Shown piece after piece: positions 1-7,066 of a stretch of DNA of 16,654 bases. The translations under genes were made by a program, and so were the position numbers. The stretch spans positions 1-16,654 of the forward strand of contig JBGPKH010000136.1 of assembly GCA_041485845.1 (NCBI GenBank), written 5' to 3'. Numbering within the stretch: position 1 is the stretch's first letter; each line of letters begins with the position of its first letter. The notes under the pieces are model-generated. The model worked only from the letters and a program-made list of their open reading frames with translations, did no database searches and was not told the origin of the DNA. The DNA is from OMOG01 sp041485845. GTDB lineage: Bacteria; Acidobacteriota; Terriglobia; Bryobacterales; Bryobacteraceae.

Positions 1-337
1 CGCGGAGGTGCGCGTGGATCGCGACCTGCTCAAGCAGGCGGTTCTGAACGTGGTGGTGAATGCCATGCAGGCCATGCCCGAGGGAGGCGACCTTCACTTT
101 GAGTCCTCGGCCAGCGAAGATACCGCCGAAATCCGCATCTCCGATACCGGGACGGGCATTCCGCCGGAGCTGCGGGACAAGATCTTCAGCCTCTACTTCA
201 CCACGCGGGAGGAGGGCTCGGGCATCGGCCTGGCCATGACGTTCCGGATCGTGCAGCTCCACGATGGTACAATCGATTTCACGAGTGAGCTGGGGAAGGG
301 CACGACCTTCTTGATCCGCCTGCCGATCGCGGTCTGA
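1..337 (+). CDS. Sensor histidine kinase, C-terminal ATPase domain (5' partial)
   Basis: This is the C-terminal end of a two-component sensor kinase. The upstream dimerisation/phosphoacceptor part lies outside the window, and the reading frame is open from base 2. The HATPase_c landmarks appear in order: an N-box around QAVLNVVVNAMQAM, with the Mg-ATP asparagine encoded near base 60; a G1 box ISDTGTGIP; an F-box-like IFSLYFTTRE; and a G2 box GSGIGLAM. The end is the usual domain terminus GKGTTFLIRLP. The fold binds ATP and phosphorylates the conserved His of the kinase. The N-box style resembles NtrB/PAS-type kinases, but the sensor input cannot be known from here. A lipoprotein gene starts 13 bases downstream, so the two may be co-transcribed. 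No response regulator gene is visible in the window. Confidence 0.93.
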   Translation, partial: AEVRVDRDLLKQAVLNVVVNAMQAMPEGGDLHFESSASEDTAEIRISDTGTGIPPELRDKIFSLYFTTREEGSGIGLAMTFRIVQLHDGTIDFTSELGKGTTFLIRLPIAV

Positions 338-350
338 CGAGGCACCCAGA

Positions 351-998
351 ATGAAACGCCCAGCCGGAACGAGACATCTCGCAGCAATCGTAGCCGCCGC
401 GATGGCGGTCATCCTCGCCGGTTGCGTACTGAAGGGCAAGCCGCCGGCTGCGGCTGCTGTGCCTCCTGCGCCCAAGCCCGTGGCGGCTCCCGCCCCTGCA
501 CCCGCAGCGCCTCCTCCTCCGCTCTCGATCCCCCAGACGCGAGCCGAATTGCCCGCGCCGCAACCCGTCAGCACGGAAGCTTTGGCGACCACGGAGCCTC
601 CCGGGGAGCCGCCCGCGCCGCCGCCCGCGCCGCCGAAAAAAGGGCAGCGCAGTTCCTCGCCGCGACCCAAGCCCGCCGAGGCGGCCGCGCCTGCCAATCC
701 ACCGGCTGTGGCGACGCCTCCGGCGGAACCCGAGCGGGCTCCCATTCAGGAAATCATCCCGGCCGAGGATCTGAACCGCCTCCGGGCCAGCGCCAACGCC
801 CGTAAGGAGGAGATTCGCCAGCGGCTCGAACGGCTTCCCCGGCGCGGCCTGACCAAGGAGCAGAGGGATGTGGTCGACACCATCCGGTCCTTCGTGAGGC
901 TTTCCGACGAGGCCGAGCGCAGTGGCGATATGCGCAAAGCCAATGAGCTCGCCGAGAGGGGCGCGGTCCTGGCGCAGGGGTTGCCCGGTGGCCGATAA
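351..998 (+). CDS. Proline/alanine-rich lipoprotein of unknown function
   Basis: A 215-residue protein with a lipoprotein signal: basic N-terminus, hydrophobic stretch at residues 10-23, and lipobox LAGC with the lipidated Cys at residue 25. Residues 30-135 are a low-complexity Pro/Ala linker with scattered basic residues, the kind of extended spacer that lets a membrane-anchored protein reach through the periplasm. Residues 138-212 are charged and helical (PAEDLNRLRASANARKEEI onwards) and may form a small helical-repeat or coiled-coil domain. A GAGG Shine-Dalgarno lies 9 bases before the ATG. It sits between a histidine kinase and a peptidase, and its last codons overlap the peptidase start. 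I do not recognise the family, and function is not inferable beyond an envelope-anchored linker protein. Confidence 0.8.
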   Translation: MKRPAGTRHLAAIVAAAMAVILAGCVLKGKPPAAAAVPPAPKPVAAPAPAPAAPPPPLSIPQTRAELPAPQPVSTEALATTEPPGEPPAPPPAPPKKGQRSSSPRPKPAEAAAPANPPAVATPPAEPERAPIQEIIPAEDLNRLRASANARKEEIRQRLERLPRRGLTKEQRDVVDTIRSFVRLSDEAERSGDMRKANELAERGAVLAQGLPGGR

Positions 999-2070
999 CG
1001 AATTCGAAGCGCGGGTGCGAACCGTCTCCGCCGGCCTCAAGGAACGCAAGCTGGACGCGATGCTCGTGTCTTTCGGGCCCAACCTGCGCTACCTTTCCGG
1101 CTTTACCGGCAGCAACGGGAACCTGCTGGTCTTGCCCGGCAAGGCGATCCTCTTCACCGATCCGCGCTACACCATTCAGGCCCGCCAGGAGGTCACCTGT
1201 CGGGTAAGAATCGCCAAGGGTCCGCTGCTGGTGGATGTGGTGGCCGCCATCGCCAGGCTGGGCCTGAGGCGCATCGGCTACGAGCCGGCGAGGATGACGT
1301 GCGAGTTCTACGAATCGCTGAAGTCGCGTCTGCCCATGAAGTCCTCACTCGAGCCGGCGGCCGGCTGGGTGGAGGAACTGCGCATGGTGAAGTCGCCGGC
1401 CGAAATCGCGCGCATCCGCCGTTCGGTCGAGACCAATTCGCGCGCTTTCGAACAGGCCGTGTCGCGCGTGCGGCCGGGCATGAAAGAGCAGGACCTCGCC
1501 GCTGAGCTGGAGTACCGCATGCGGCGCCTGGGCGCGGAGAAGCCGTCGTTCGAAACCATCGTGGCGGGCGGCACTCGTTCGGCCCGGCCGCATGCGCAAC
1601 CAACCGCCGCCCGGCTCCAGTCGGGCGATCTCGTAGTGGTCGACATGGGCGCGGTCGAGGACGGCTATTGCAGCGACATGACCCGCATGTTGTTCCTCGG
1701 CGCGGCGTCGGCCAAGGTGAAGCGCACCTACCGCGCCGTGCTGGAAGCGCAACTGGCGGGCATCGACGCCGTTCGCGCCGGCGCCTCGACGGTGCGCGTG
1801 GACCGCGCCGTGCGCCAGGTGCTGAAGGGCTACGGGCTCGACCGCGCCTTCGTGCATTCCACCGGCCACGGCCTGGGCCTGGAGATCCACGAACTCCCGC
1901 GCATCGGCAAGCGCGACAAGAGCAAGCTCCAGGCCGGAATGGCCATCACCATCGAGCCCGGCGTCTACCTGGAAGACTTCGGCGGCATCCGCATCGAGGA
2001 TACCTTGGTGGTAACGGAAATGGGCTGCGAGATCCTGACGCCTACCAGCAAAGAGCTGCGCGTGATCTGA
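988..2070 (+). CDS. pepP: Xaa-Pro aminopeptidase (M24 family metallopeptidase)
   Basis: Cytosolic dinuclear metal peptidase that removes an N-terminal residue preceding proline. I place the start at GTG 988, which gives 360 residues. It has an AGGGG Shine-Dalgarno at 976-980 and overlaps the lipoprotein stop by 11 bases. An upstream in-frame ATG at 922 would add 22 unlikely, Arg-rich residues. Residues 1-130 are the creatinase/prolidase N-terminal domain (SFGPNLRYLSGFTGSNG). From about 135 the pita-bread catalytic domain follows. All five metal ligands of the M24 family are visible: D219 (VVVDMGAVEDG), D230 (CSDMTRM), H294 (STGHGLGLEIHE), E323 (TIEPGVY) and E337 (GIRIEDT). The substrate-site HSTGH and HE pair is present. 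Proline preference is inferred from overall family similarity; it could equally be annotated as an M24 aminopeptidase P or dipeptidase. Confidence 0.92.
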   Translation: MADNEFEARVRTVSAGLKERKLDAMLVSFGPNLRYLSGFTGSNGNLLVLPGKAILFTDPRYTIQARQEVTCRVRIAKGPLLVDVVAAIARLGLRRIGYEPARMTCEFYESLKSRLPMKSSLEPAAGWVEELRMVKSPAEIARIRRSVETNSRAFEQAVSRVRPGMKEQDLAAELEYRMRRLGAEKPSFETIVAGGTRSARPHAQPTAARLQSGDLVVVDMGAVEDGYCSDMTRMLFLGAASAKVKRTYRAVLEAQLAGIDAVRAGASTVRVDRAVRQVLKGYGLDRAFVHSTGHGLGLEIHELPRIGKRDKSKLQAGMAITIEPGVYLEDFGGIRIEDTLVVTEMGCEILTPTSKELRVI

Positions 2071-2100
2071 GGGCGGAACGCCGATAACCCCGATCGTGCT

Positions 2101-2766
2101 CTACCGCTTCTCCTGCTTCTCCTGCTTTTTCTCGCCCGGCCGCATGAGTGTGGGCGGCTTTCTTGCCGGCGGCTTGTCGGCTTCGGCCGCCGCCTTCTCC
2201 GCAGCCTTCTTGTCGTCGGCCTGCTTGCCCTCGCGCTCGGCCGGTGTCAGGGCTTCTTCCACCGCCTTCTTCTGCTTCTGCTCGCGCGCCTCGACGTCGT
2301 GGGTGCGCTTGCCCAGATCTTCCTGCGCGGCTTCGAGGCTGTCGGTGGTGGTCTCGATCGCCGTCCGCAATACGAACTCGAAGCGCTCGAAGTCTTTCGG
2401 ATGGCTGTCCTGGACCTTCTGCAACACCGGAAGCGCTTCCTTGGTGGCAGCCTCCACCGCCTTCAATCCCGGCTTCATGTCTACCTTCTTGGCGAGCGCC
2501 TGGTCGGTCACCTCGTCGAGGGCGTCGAGAATCTTGCCATAATCGTCGAGCGCGTCATGAATCAGGACCGCGCGGCCGGCCTTGTCTTTGGCGAGGATGC
2601 TCTTCACCAGGTCGATGCGCTCCCTGGCGAACTTGGCGTAGAGTGTCACGCGGGCGTTGGGCTCCTGCGCCTCGCGGATCTGATCGATCTCGTCCGACGT
2701 GAGAAAATCGCGGTGCTGCGCGGCCAGTGGAACCGCCGCCAGCAAACACCAGAGCAGGCACTTCAT
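2101..2766 (-). CDS. Exported helical protein of unknown function, last gene of the sigma operon
   Basis: A 221-residue protein with a short signal peptide (MKCLLWCLLAAVPLAAQ, cleavage likely near residue 16). Residues 20-150 look all-alpha, with long amphipathic segments (for example DEIDQIREAQEPNARVTLYA). The C-terminal 60 residues are very rich in Lys, Glu, Ala and Gln, with a Pro-rich stretch at about 198-208, which suggests a disordered or coiled tail. It is the last gene of the minus-strand block: its ATG overlaps the upstream TGA stop as ATGA, pointing to translational coupling. It converges with the peptidase gene across only 30 bases, where I see no clear intrinsic terminator. I recognise no family. 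Location in periplasm or envelope is inferred from the signal peptide. Confidence 0.82.
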   Translation of the reverse strand: MKCLLWCLLAAVPLAAQHRDFLTSDEIDQIREAQEPNARVTLYAKFARERIDLVKSILAKDKAGRAVLIHDALDDYGKILDALDEVTDQALAKKVDMKPGLKAVEAATKEALPVLQKVQDSHPKDFERFEFVLRTAIETTTDSLEAAQEDLGKRTHDVEAREQKQKKAVEEALTPAEREGKQADDKKAAEKAAAEADKPPARKPPTLMRPGEKKQEKQEKR

Positions 2767-3215
2767 TTCCTTTTGCCCTCCATCAATCCCAGCAGCAGGT
2801 CATCATGCACCTGCTGGACCCGGGCCTTGACCTTTTCGAGCACCGGGCGCTCCGTGAAACTCATCTCCTGCTCCAAGGACTCCAGCTTGCGCGAAAGATC
2901 CCGCGTTTCGATTTCCGCCTTCTTAAACCATTTTGGACTTTTTCGCGGGTTTTTGCCGGTCTGGGTCAAGGACGTGTGCGCCAGGTCCACGGACTCCAGG
3001 ATTTCCGCCGCGGCGGCGGCGACCGCATCGTTATCGCCTTTCTGATAGGCCGAGCGGGCGGCTTGGTACGCGGCCGCGGCATTGGCCAGGGCCAGCGACG
3101 AGCGCTTTTCCAGGTTGGATTCCGCGCGAGCTTTCTGGAGGTCGGCCTGGAGCGCCGCGGGCGCGAGACAGACGGCCAGGCAGGCCATACGCAATAACGT
3201 CTGATTGCCGGCCAT
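2763..3215 (-). CDS. Small exported helical protein of unknown function
   Basis: A 150-residue protein with a signal peptide (hydrophobic residues 7-22, likely cleavage after ALQA at about 24). The mature part is predicted helical: an Ala-rich segment at 40-75 with a TPR-like feel (ANAAAAYQAARSAYQKGD) and a charged coiled-coil-like segment at about 98-135. The ATG overlaps the TAA stop of the TPR gene by one base (TAATG), and its own TGA overlaps the next ATG. The gene is therefore embedded in the same transcript and its translation is probably coupled on both sides. It is similar in style to the next gene (exported, helical, charged), so the two may act together. No family recognised. Confidence 0.8.
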   Translation of the reverse strand: MAGNQTLLRMACLAVCLAPAALQADLQKARAESNLEKRSSLALANAAAAYQAARSAYQKGDNDAVAAAAAEILESVDLAHTSLTQTGKNPRKSPKWFKKAEIETRDLSRKLESLEQEMSFTERPVLEKVKARVQQVHDDLLLGLMEGKRK

Positions 3216-4432
3216 TAGCGCTTCTCCAATTCCCGCTGGATAATCCTCGCACGCTGCCGCGCCTGGAACTCCTGGTCCGGGTTCTTGCCCTCGCTCAGCG
3301 AGAGAAAATGCCGATACGCATCCAAGGCCGGTTTCAATTGCTTGAGCTTGTCTAGAATGATCGCACGGAGAAACCAGTTTCCGGGCGTGTTTTCGCCCAA
3401 ATCGCGAGCCCTGTCGAAAGCCTGCAGCGATTGCGGGTAGTCGCCCATCAGGTACAGCATACTGCCCAGTTCATTCCAGGTCTTCGCCTCGCGGGGCTGC
3501 AATTTGGCCGCTTCGTAAAACTGCCTGGCGGCCGCCGGATACTGCTTCCGGTCGCGCAATGCCCGCGCATACATCATGCGCAAATCGTAATTCGCCGGCT
3601 CGGAGGCCACCGCCTTGTCGAGCAAAGGGAGCGCTTTTTCGATTTCCCCCGTGAAGATATAGGACGCGGCCAGCGCCGCGCGGTTTGCCTGGGTGGGGTC
3701 CTTGGCATAAGCCGATTCCAGGCGCGGGATGGCATCGGCGTACTGCTTGTTGTCGAGCATCAACGCGCCCATGTGCTCCTGGGCGGCCGCGTTATCCGGA
3801 AACTCTCTGTAGATCGCGATGGCTTCGGCGGACTGCTTGTTCTTCTCGTAATACTCGGCAAGCTCCAAGAGGTACTCGCGGTACTTCGGCTCGAGCTGCG
3901 CCGCCTGGCGGAAGTGCGGATCGGCGCCGGCCAGTTTGCCCTGCTGCGCCAGGGCGTGCGCCAGTCCCAACTCGGCGTTGGCCGACTTGGGATCCAGTGC
4001 GAGCGCCAGGCGGTAGTTCTCGATGGCCTGATCGAGCGCCCCGGTCTGAAGCTGCGCCTCGGCGAGATAGTAGCGCGGGCGGAACTCCTGGGGCTTTTGC
4101 CCGGCGGCGCCTTCGAACAGCGGCAGGGCCTCGGCTGGATTCTTCTGCCGCATCAGAACCATGCCCCCGTTCAATTGCGCTTCATACAATCCGGGTTTGA
4201 GATCCAGAGTCTTGCGGTATTCGGCGATGGCTTCCGCGTCCTTGTGGACGAAGCCGTAGGCCAGCGCCAGGTTGAAGTGCGCGGCGTAGTCCTTCGGATC
4301 GGCCTCGATCACTTTGGCAAAAGCCTGGATGGCGGCTTCGTACTTGCCCTCTTCGAGGGCCTTCATGCCTTCGGCGCTGAAGTCAGTGGACTGGAGGAAG
4401 AAGAGCGCTGCAACTAGAACTAGAGTCCACAT
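3215..4432 (-). CDS. Exported tetratricopeptide repeat (TPR) protein
   Basis: A 405-residue TPR protein. Residues 1-15 (MWTLVLVAALFFLQS) form an N-terminal signal peptide or anchor. From residue 18 to about 395 there are around ten consecutive 34-residue TPR units, recognisable from repeats of the type G.ALEEGKYEAAIQAFAKVIEADP. They make a superhelical scaffold for protein-protein contacts. It begins three bases after the stop of the preceding small exported protein and its stop overlaps the next ATG. In an ECF sigma operon it may assemble or sense envelope components, but the partner cannot be read from sequence. No catalytic domain is fused to it. Confidence 0.9.
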   Translation of the reverse strand: MWTLVLVAALFFLQSTDFSAEGMKALEEGKYEAAIQAFAKVIEADPKDYAAHFNLALAYGFVHKDAEAIAEYRKTLDLKPGLYEAQLNGGMVLMRQKNPAEALPLFEGAAGQKPQEFRPRYYLAEAQLQTGALDQAIENYRLALALDPKSANAELGLAHALAQQGKLAGADPHFRQAAQLEPKYREYLLELAEYYEKNKQSAEAIAIYREFPDNAAAQEHMGALMLDNKQYADAIPRLESAYAKDPTQANRAALAASYIFTGEIEKALPLLDKAVASEPANYDLRMMYARALRDRKQYPAAARQFYEAAKLQPREAKTWNELGSMLYLMGDYPQSLQAFDRARDLGENTPGNWFLRAIILDKLKQLKPALDAYRHFLSLSEGKNPDQEFQARQRARIIQRELEKR

Positions 4433-4435
4433 ACG

Positions 4436-4816
4436 CTACTGCTTCTTTCCTTCCGGAATGGCAATTTGGGGAGGCGCCTCCGGGTTGAGACTCAGCGGGA
4501 TATCGACCAGCGCCGCGCTGTCGCCCGGCTGCACCTTGCGCAGGATGCCGAGCCATTGCGTCACGCCGTCGCCGGCCTCGAGGGTCACTCCGGGGATCGG
4601 CACGTCTGCGCTGCCGCCGCCGGAGCTCAGACGAATCAACAGGAACCGGTGCTGCGGAATCCCCGGCGCGGGATCCTGTGGGATTTGCGTCATCCATTGC
4701 GCTTCGAAGATCCGGTAGGTGACATGGCCCACTTCCACGGCCTGCCCATCGTGGGAACACGAGACCGGGAAAACAGCGGCGTCGGCGGCCGCCAGCAGGG
4801 GCAGAAATTGGCGCAT
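4436..4816 (-). CDS. Small exported beta-rich protein (weakly DUF4352-like)
   Basis: A 126-residue protein. I take the start at ATG 4816 because the first 20 residues then form a signal peptide (MRQFLPLLAAADAAVFPVSC); the reading frame is open further upstream, but that part overlaps the neighbouring gene and has no plausible start. The Cys at the end of the hydrophobic stretch is not in a standard lipobox because the -3 position is Pro. The mature part has alternating hydrophobic strands (VGHVTYRIFEAQW, HRFLLIRLSSGG) and a late LRKVQPGDSAALVDIPLSL segment. That pattern resembles the Ig-like DUF4352 fold, where a conserved LkPGe..G.v.FdvP motif occurs near the end. The similarity is from memory and weak. 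The TPR gene starts three bases downstream. Confidence 0.72.
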   Translation of the reverse strand: MRQFLPLLAAADAAVFPVSCSHDGQAVEVGHVTYRIFEAQWMTQIPQDPAPGIPQHRFLLIRLSSGGGSADVPIPGVTLEAGDGVTQWLGILRKVQPGDSAALVDIPLSLNPEAPPQIAIPEGKKQ

Positions 4817-4887
4817 TGGGCAGGAACCATTTTCTAAAGCAGCGGCTCGGGTGTCAATGATCCTGCAAGACCGCTCAAGACGGAACT

Positions 4888-5262
4888 TCAGTGAAGCTGC
4901 TGCTGCAACAACTGCTCGAACTTCTTGCGCTGCTCGGGATTCAACAGTTGTTCCACGCGCTGCTTGCCATCGGTCAGCACCGTGCGGTAGTACTGCCAGA
5001 AATCGTCCAGCACCGACTGCATCTGTTCGGCCTGCGCCGGCGTCAGGTCCAATTCCTTCCGCATGTGTTCGAAGTAGAGGGCCTTGCCTTGAGGGGTGTC
5101 GAACGCCACCGGGCGCTGACGGTTGTGAACTCGCAAATCCATGGCGAGCGCCCCCACCACGGCGCCCGATAGAAAAACCAGCACCAGGGACACCGCACAC
5201 GCCAGCTTCGGATCCCAGGATCTGGCGGCCGCCGCTTTCTCCAACAGGCTAGTGCCGCTCAT
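4888..5262 (-). CDS. Membrane-anchored Spy/CnrX-like periplasmic protein
   Basis: A 124-residue protein with an N-terminal cytoplasmic tail of about 19 residues, one membrane segment (about 20-41) and a helical periplasmic domain. The domain has the LTxxQ motif of the Spy/CpxP/CnrX superfamily (LDLTPAQAEQMQSVLDDF, LTPAQ at 73-77) and the second typical helix with LNPEQRKKFEQLL at 107-119. Family members are periplasmic chaperones (Spy), inhibitors of envelope stress signalling (CpxP) or metal sensors that control an ECF sigma/anti-sigma pair (CnrX). The start overlaps the anti-sigma gene by 14 bases. Only two His residues lie in the periplasmic part (H66 and the C-terminal H124), apart from H46 next to the membrane, so the full CnrX metal site is not evident. 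A sensing or folding role is inferred from fold and position. Confidence 0.83.
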   Translation of the reverse strand: MSGTSLLEKAAAARSWDPKLACAVSLVLVFLSGAVVGALAMDLRVHNRQRPVAFDTPQGKALYFEHMRKELDLTPAQAEQMQSVLDDFWQYYRTVLTDGKQRVEQLLNPEQRKKFEQLLQQQLH

Positions 5263-5713
5263 AGGCCGTCAGGGTCACCAGCATGTTGTCCCGCGCCGGA
5301 GCGGAATCGAAGGAGGGCGAATTCTGCTGCGCCATAACCACGTCCGGACTGGGGCCCCCCGGATAGCCGGATTCGCGCGTGACCAGGTAGCTGCCCAGAA
5401 CCGCGAGGGTCAGCAGGGACGCAAACACGATGCGGCGTCCAAAGGCGAAATCCAGGGCGAAGAGACTGGCGAAGGAAGGGGCGGACTTGCGCTCACCCAC
5501 CTCTCGCATCAGGCCGGCATAGAAGCCGGGCGACGGGTCACAGGCTTCCTCGGACCGCAAAGAGACGAACAACTGCGAGACATCCTGCATATTGCGGATC
5601 TCTTCGCGGCACAGGGGACAGGTGCCCAGGTGTGCCTCGATTTCTCGTTGAGTCGCCGGCTCCAGCGCGCCGGACAGGTACTCTTCGAGGCTCTCCACTA
5701 CTACCGCGTGCAT
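5249..5713 (-). CDS. Zinc-finger transmembrane anti-sigma factor
   Basis: A 154-residue anti-sigma factor. The N-terminal zf-HC2 domain carries the HxxxCxxC zinc motif (H28, C32, C35 in EAHLGTCPLC), which in this family binds the cognate ECF sigma factor and keeps it off RNA polymerase. One membrane segment lies at about 93-110 (RIVFASLLTLAVLGSYLV), followed by a short periplasmic tail of about 40 residues. The gene lies 113 bases downstream of the sigma gene in the same direction, and a strong Shine-Dalgarno (AAGGGAAG) precedes the ATG. Release would be by proteolysis or a conformational signal from the periplasm, perhaps involving the overlapping Spy/CnrX-like gene; that link is inference. 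Confidence 0.93.
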   Translation of the reverse strand: MHAVVVESLEEYLSGALEPATQREIEAHLGTCPLCREEIRNMQDVSQLFVSLRSEEACDPSPGFYAGLMREVGERKSAPSFASLFALDFAFGRRIVFASLLTLAVLGSYLVTRESGYPGGPSPDVVMAQQNSPSFDSAPARDNMLVTLTAYERH

Positions 5714-5826
5714 ATGTTTCTTCCCTTACAAATGTAAATTACAACGCCTAAACCTACCCCTTCGCGGGTCTGTTGCCTGGTTGGCTTGCCCGCTTCCAGG
5801 GACTATCCAATCGAAAACCTTCCGGC

Positions 5827-6492
5827 TCAACCGGCCACCAGGCCGGGAGCGCGGTCCAACCGCTGGGCCGCTTTCACCAATTTCTGCCGGGCCCGGAACA
5901 GCTTCACCTTGATGGTGTTCTCGTTCATGCCCGTCTTTTCCGACAGTTCCTCCACTGAAAACCCCTCAACCTCCTTCATCATCAACAACATGCGCTCTTC
6001 TTCGGAGACGCGGGTGAGCAGTTTCAGTACGTAATCGCGGCGCGCCAGGTTGGCATCCGCGGGCTCCTGACGGTCGACTGGCGGTTCCGTGTTTTCGACC
6101 CGCCGCACTTCGTCCTCGCTCAAGTCGCTCTCGTACACCAGCTTCCGCACCTTGCGTTTGCGCAAGTAATCGAAACATTCGTTGACCGTGATCTTGTAGA
6201 TCCAGGTAATCAGCGAACTACGGAAATCGAAGCTCTTGAGGGACAGGTAAACCTTCGCAAATACTTGTTGTGCAATATCTTCTACGTCGTTTCGCTGCCG
6301 TACGATGCCGTGGATTATGGAAAACACCTTGGACTGGTAACGCTCCACGATTTCGCGGAACGCCGACTCGTCGCCGGTCTGCGCCCGTCGAACCAGGGCG
6401 CCTTCCGGGGTGTTCTGATAGTCCACTCTAGATTTCGCCGCAACCTTGTTACCGAATCCGGGGAGGGTCAGAGCGCCGGCCAGTGTTCCCAT
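5827..6492 (-). CDS. ECF RNA polymerase sigma factor (RpoE/SigW-like)
   Basis: A 221-residue extracytoplasmic-function sigma factor. Region 2 spans about residues 44-112, with the core-binding/-10 element around DVEDIAQQVFAKVY (69-82) and the promoter-melting stretch SSLITWIYKITVNECFDYLRK. Region 4 spans about 153-207, with a helix-turn-helix VEELSEKTGMNENTIKVKLFRAR that reads the -35 element. I chose ATG 6492 because GGAAG lies 6 bases upstream. An in-frame TTG at 6531 would add 13 residues, and a GTG at 6426 would remove 22 and would better match the usual ECF N-terminus. It heads the seven-gene minus-strand block and probably drives its own operon together with other envelope genes. Confidence 0.93.
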   Translation of the reverse strand: MGTLAGALTLPGFGNKVAAKSRVDYQNTPEGALVRRAQTGDESAFREIVERYQSKVFSIIHGIVRQRNDVEDIAQQVFAKVYLSLKSFDFRSSLITWIYKITVNECFDYLRKRKVRKLVYESDLSEDEVRRVENTEPPVDRQEPADANLARRDYVLKLLTRVSEEERMLLMMKEVEGFSVEELSEKTGMNENTIKVKLFRARQKLVKAAQRLDRAPGLVAG

Positions 6493-6498
6493 ACACCG

Positions 6499-6503
6499 CT
6501 TCC
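6499..6503 (-). promoter_or_regulatory. Shine-Dalgarno deciding the sigma factor start
   Basis: GGAAG on the minus strand, six bases before ATG 6492. It supports this start over the in-frame TTG at 6531 and GTG at 6426, neither of which has a well-placed match. Confidence 0.5.
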
Positions 6504-6557
6504 GACGCGCCTCGCCGATTTCGGGTTTCAAGTACCTGCTTTACGTCCTTCTGCAAG

Positions 6558-6587
6558 ATAACACAGTGGCGCCGGATTCCCGTCCAA
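6558..6587 (-). promoter_or_regulatory. Possible promoter of the sigma operon
   Basis: Reading the minus strand, TTGGAC (6587-6582) is followed after 18 bases by TGTTAT (6563-6558), a half-matching housekeeping -35/-10 pair. A GGAAT lies inside the spacer, faintly like an ECF -35 element, so an autoregulated promoter in the same stretch is also possible. Either would give a leader of roughly 60 bases before ATG 6492. The match is weak. Confidence 0.3.
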
Positions 6588-6637
6588 TGCCCGATTTGCG
6601 CGACCGAACCGCGCTCCGCCACATCTAAACACATAGA

Positions 6638-6669
6638 TTGACGGAGTGATGCGGTCCTGTTTGTATAAT
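6638..6669 (+). promoter_or_regulatory. Promoter of the A-type Fe-S carrier gene
   Basis: A perfect -10 TATAAT at 6664-6669 with TTGACG at 6638-6643. The spacer is 20 bases, longer than the usual 17, so the -10 is the firmer element. Transcription would start near 6676 and leave a leader of about 30 bases that carries AGGAG at 6691-6695, ten bases before the ATG. Confidence 0.6.
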
Positions 6670-6705
6670 AGGGAGGCAATACTCGTAATCAGGAGTGTAA
6701 ACGCT

Positions 6706-7029
6706 ATGGTGCAAATGACGGAAAAAGCCATCGGCAAGGTGAAGGAGATCATGAACTCCCAGGAACCCTCCCCAGCCGGGCTGCGGATCGCCGTAGTGGG
6801 AGGCGGTTGCTCGGGATTCAGCTACTCCATGGCCTTCGAGAACCAGCCCAACATGCTGGACAAGACTTATCAGTATGACGGACTGAAGGTCTTCATCGAT
6901 CAGGCCAGCCTGCTCTATCTGGATGGCGCCGAAGTCGACTTCGTGGAAACGCTGGAGGGGTCCGGATTCAAGTTCAACAACCCCCAGGTCAAGTCCACCT
7001 GCGGCTGCGGCAGCTCGTTCCAGGTGTAA
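6706..7029 (+). CDS. A-type iron-sulfur cluster carrier (HesB/IscA/ErpA family)
   Basis: A 107-residue cytosolic protein that binds and hands on Fe-S clusters during maturation of target enzymes. The three invariant cysteines are present: C35 in GGGCSGFSYSM, and C99 and C101 in the C-terminal TCGCGSSF. Length and spacing are normal for the family. The start at ATG 6706 is fixed by AGGAG ten bases upstream; the in-frame ATG at 6646 would lie before the TATAAT at 6664. ErpA or IscA assignment cannot be made from sequence alone, so no symbol is given. No other isc or suf genes are nearby. It is divergent from the sigma operon across 213 bases. Confidence 0.95.
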   Translation: MVQMTEKAIGKVKEIMNSQEPSPAGLRIAVVGGGCSGFSYSMAFENQPNMLDKTYQYDGLKVFIDQASLLYLDGAEVDFVETLEGSGFKFNNPQVKSTCGCGSSFQV

Positions 7030-7054
7030 GACGCGGTTCGGCCATCCGCCGCGT

Positions 7055-7060
7055 TACAAT
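7055..7060 (+). promoter_or_regulatory. -10 element suggesting a leaderless transcript
   Basis: TACAAT lies exactly six bases before the ATG at 7067, so transcription would begin at or next to the start codon. No Shine-Dalgarno precedes the ATG. No good -35 element is seen at 17 bases. This is the arrangement typical of leaderless genes in several phyla. Confidence 0.4.
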
Positions 7061-7066
7061 TAGGCC

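Noticed and set aside
922..987. Upstream ATG extension of the aminopeptidase
   Set aside because: It adds an Arg-rich 22-residue stretch deep inside the lipoprotein gene, whereas GTG 988 has a well-placed AGGGG and a normal family N-terminus.
3431..4417. A 328-codon plus-strand frame opposite the TPR gene
   Set aside because: The minus strand shows about ten TPR units; the plus-strand peptide is Gly/Arg/Leu-rich with no motif.
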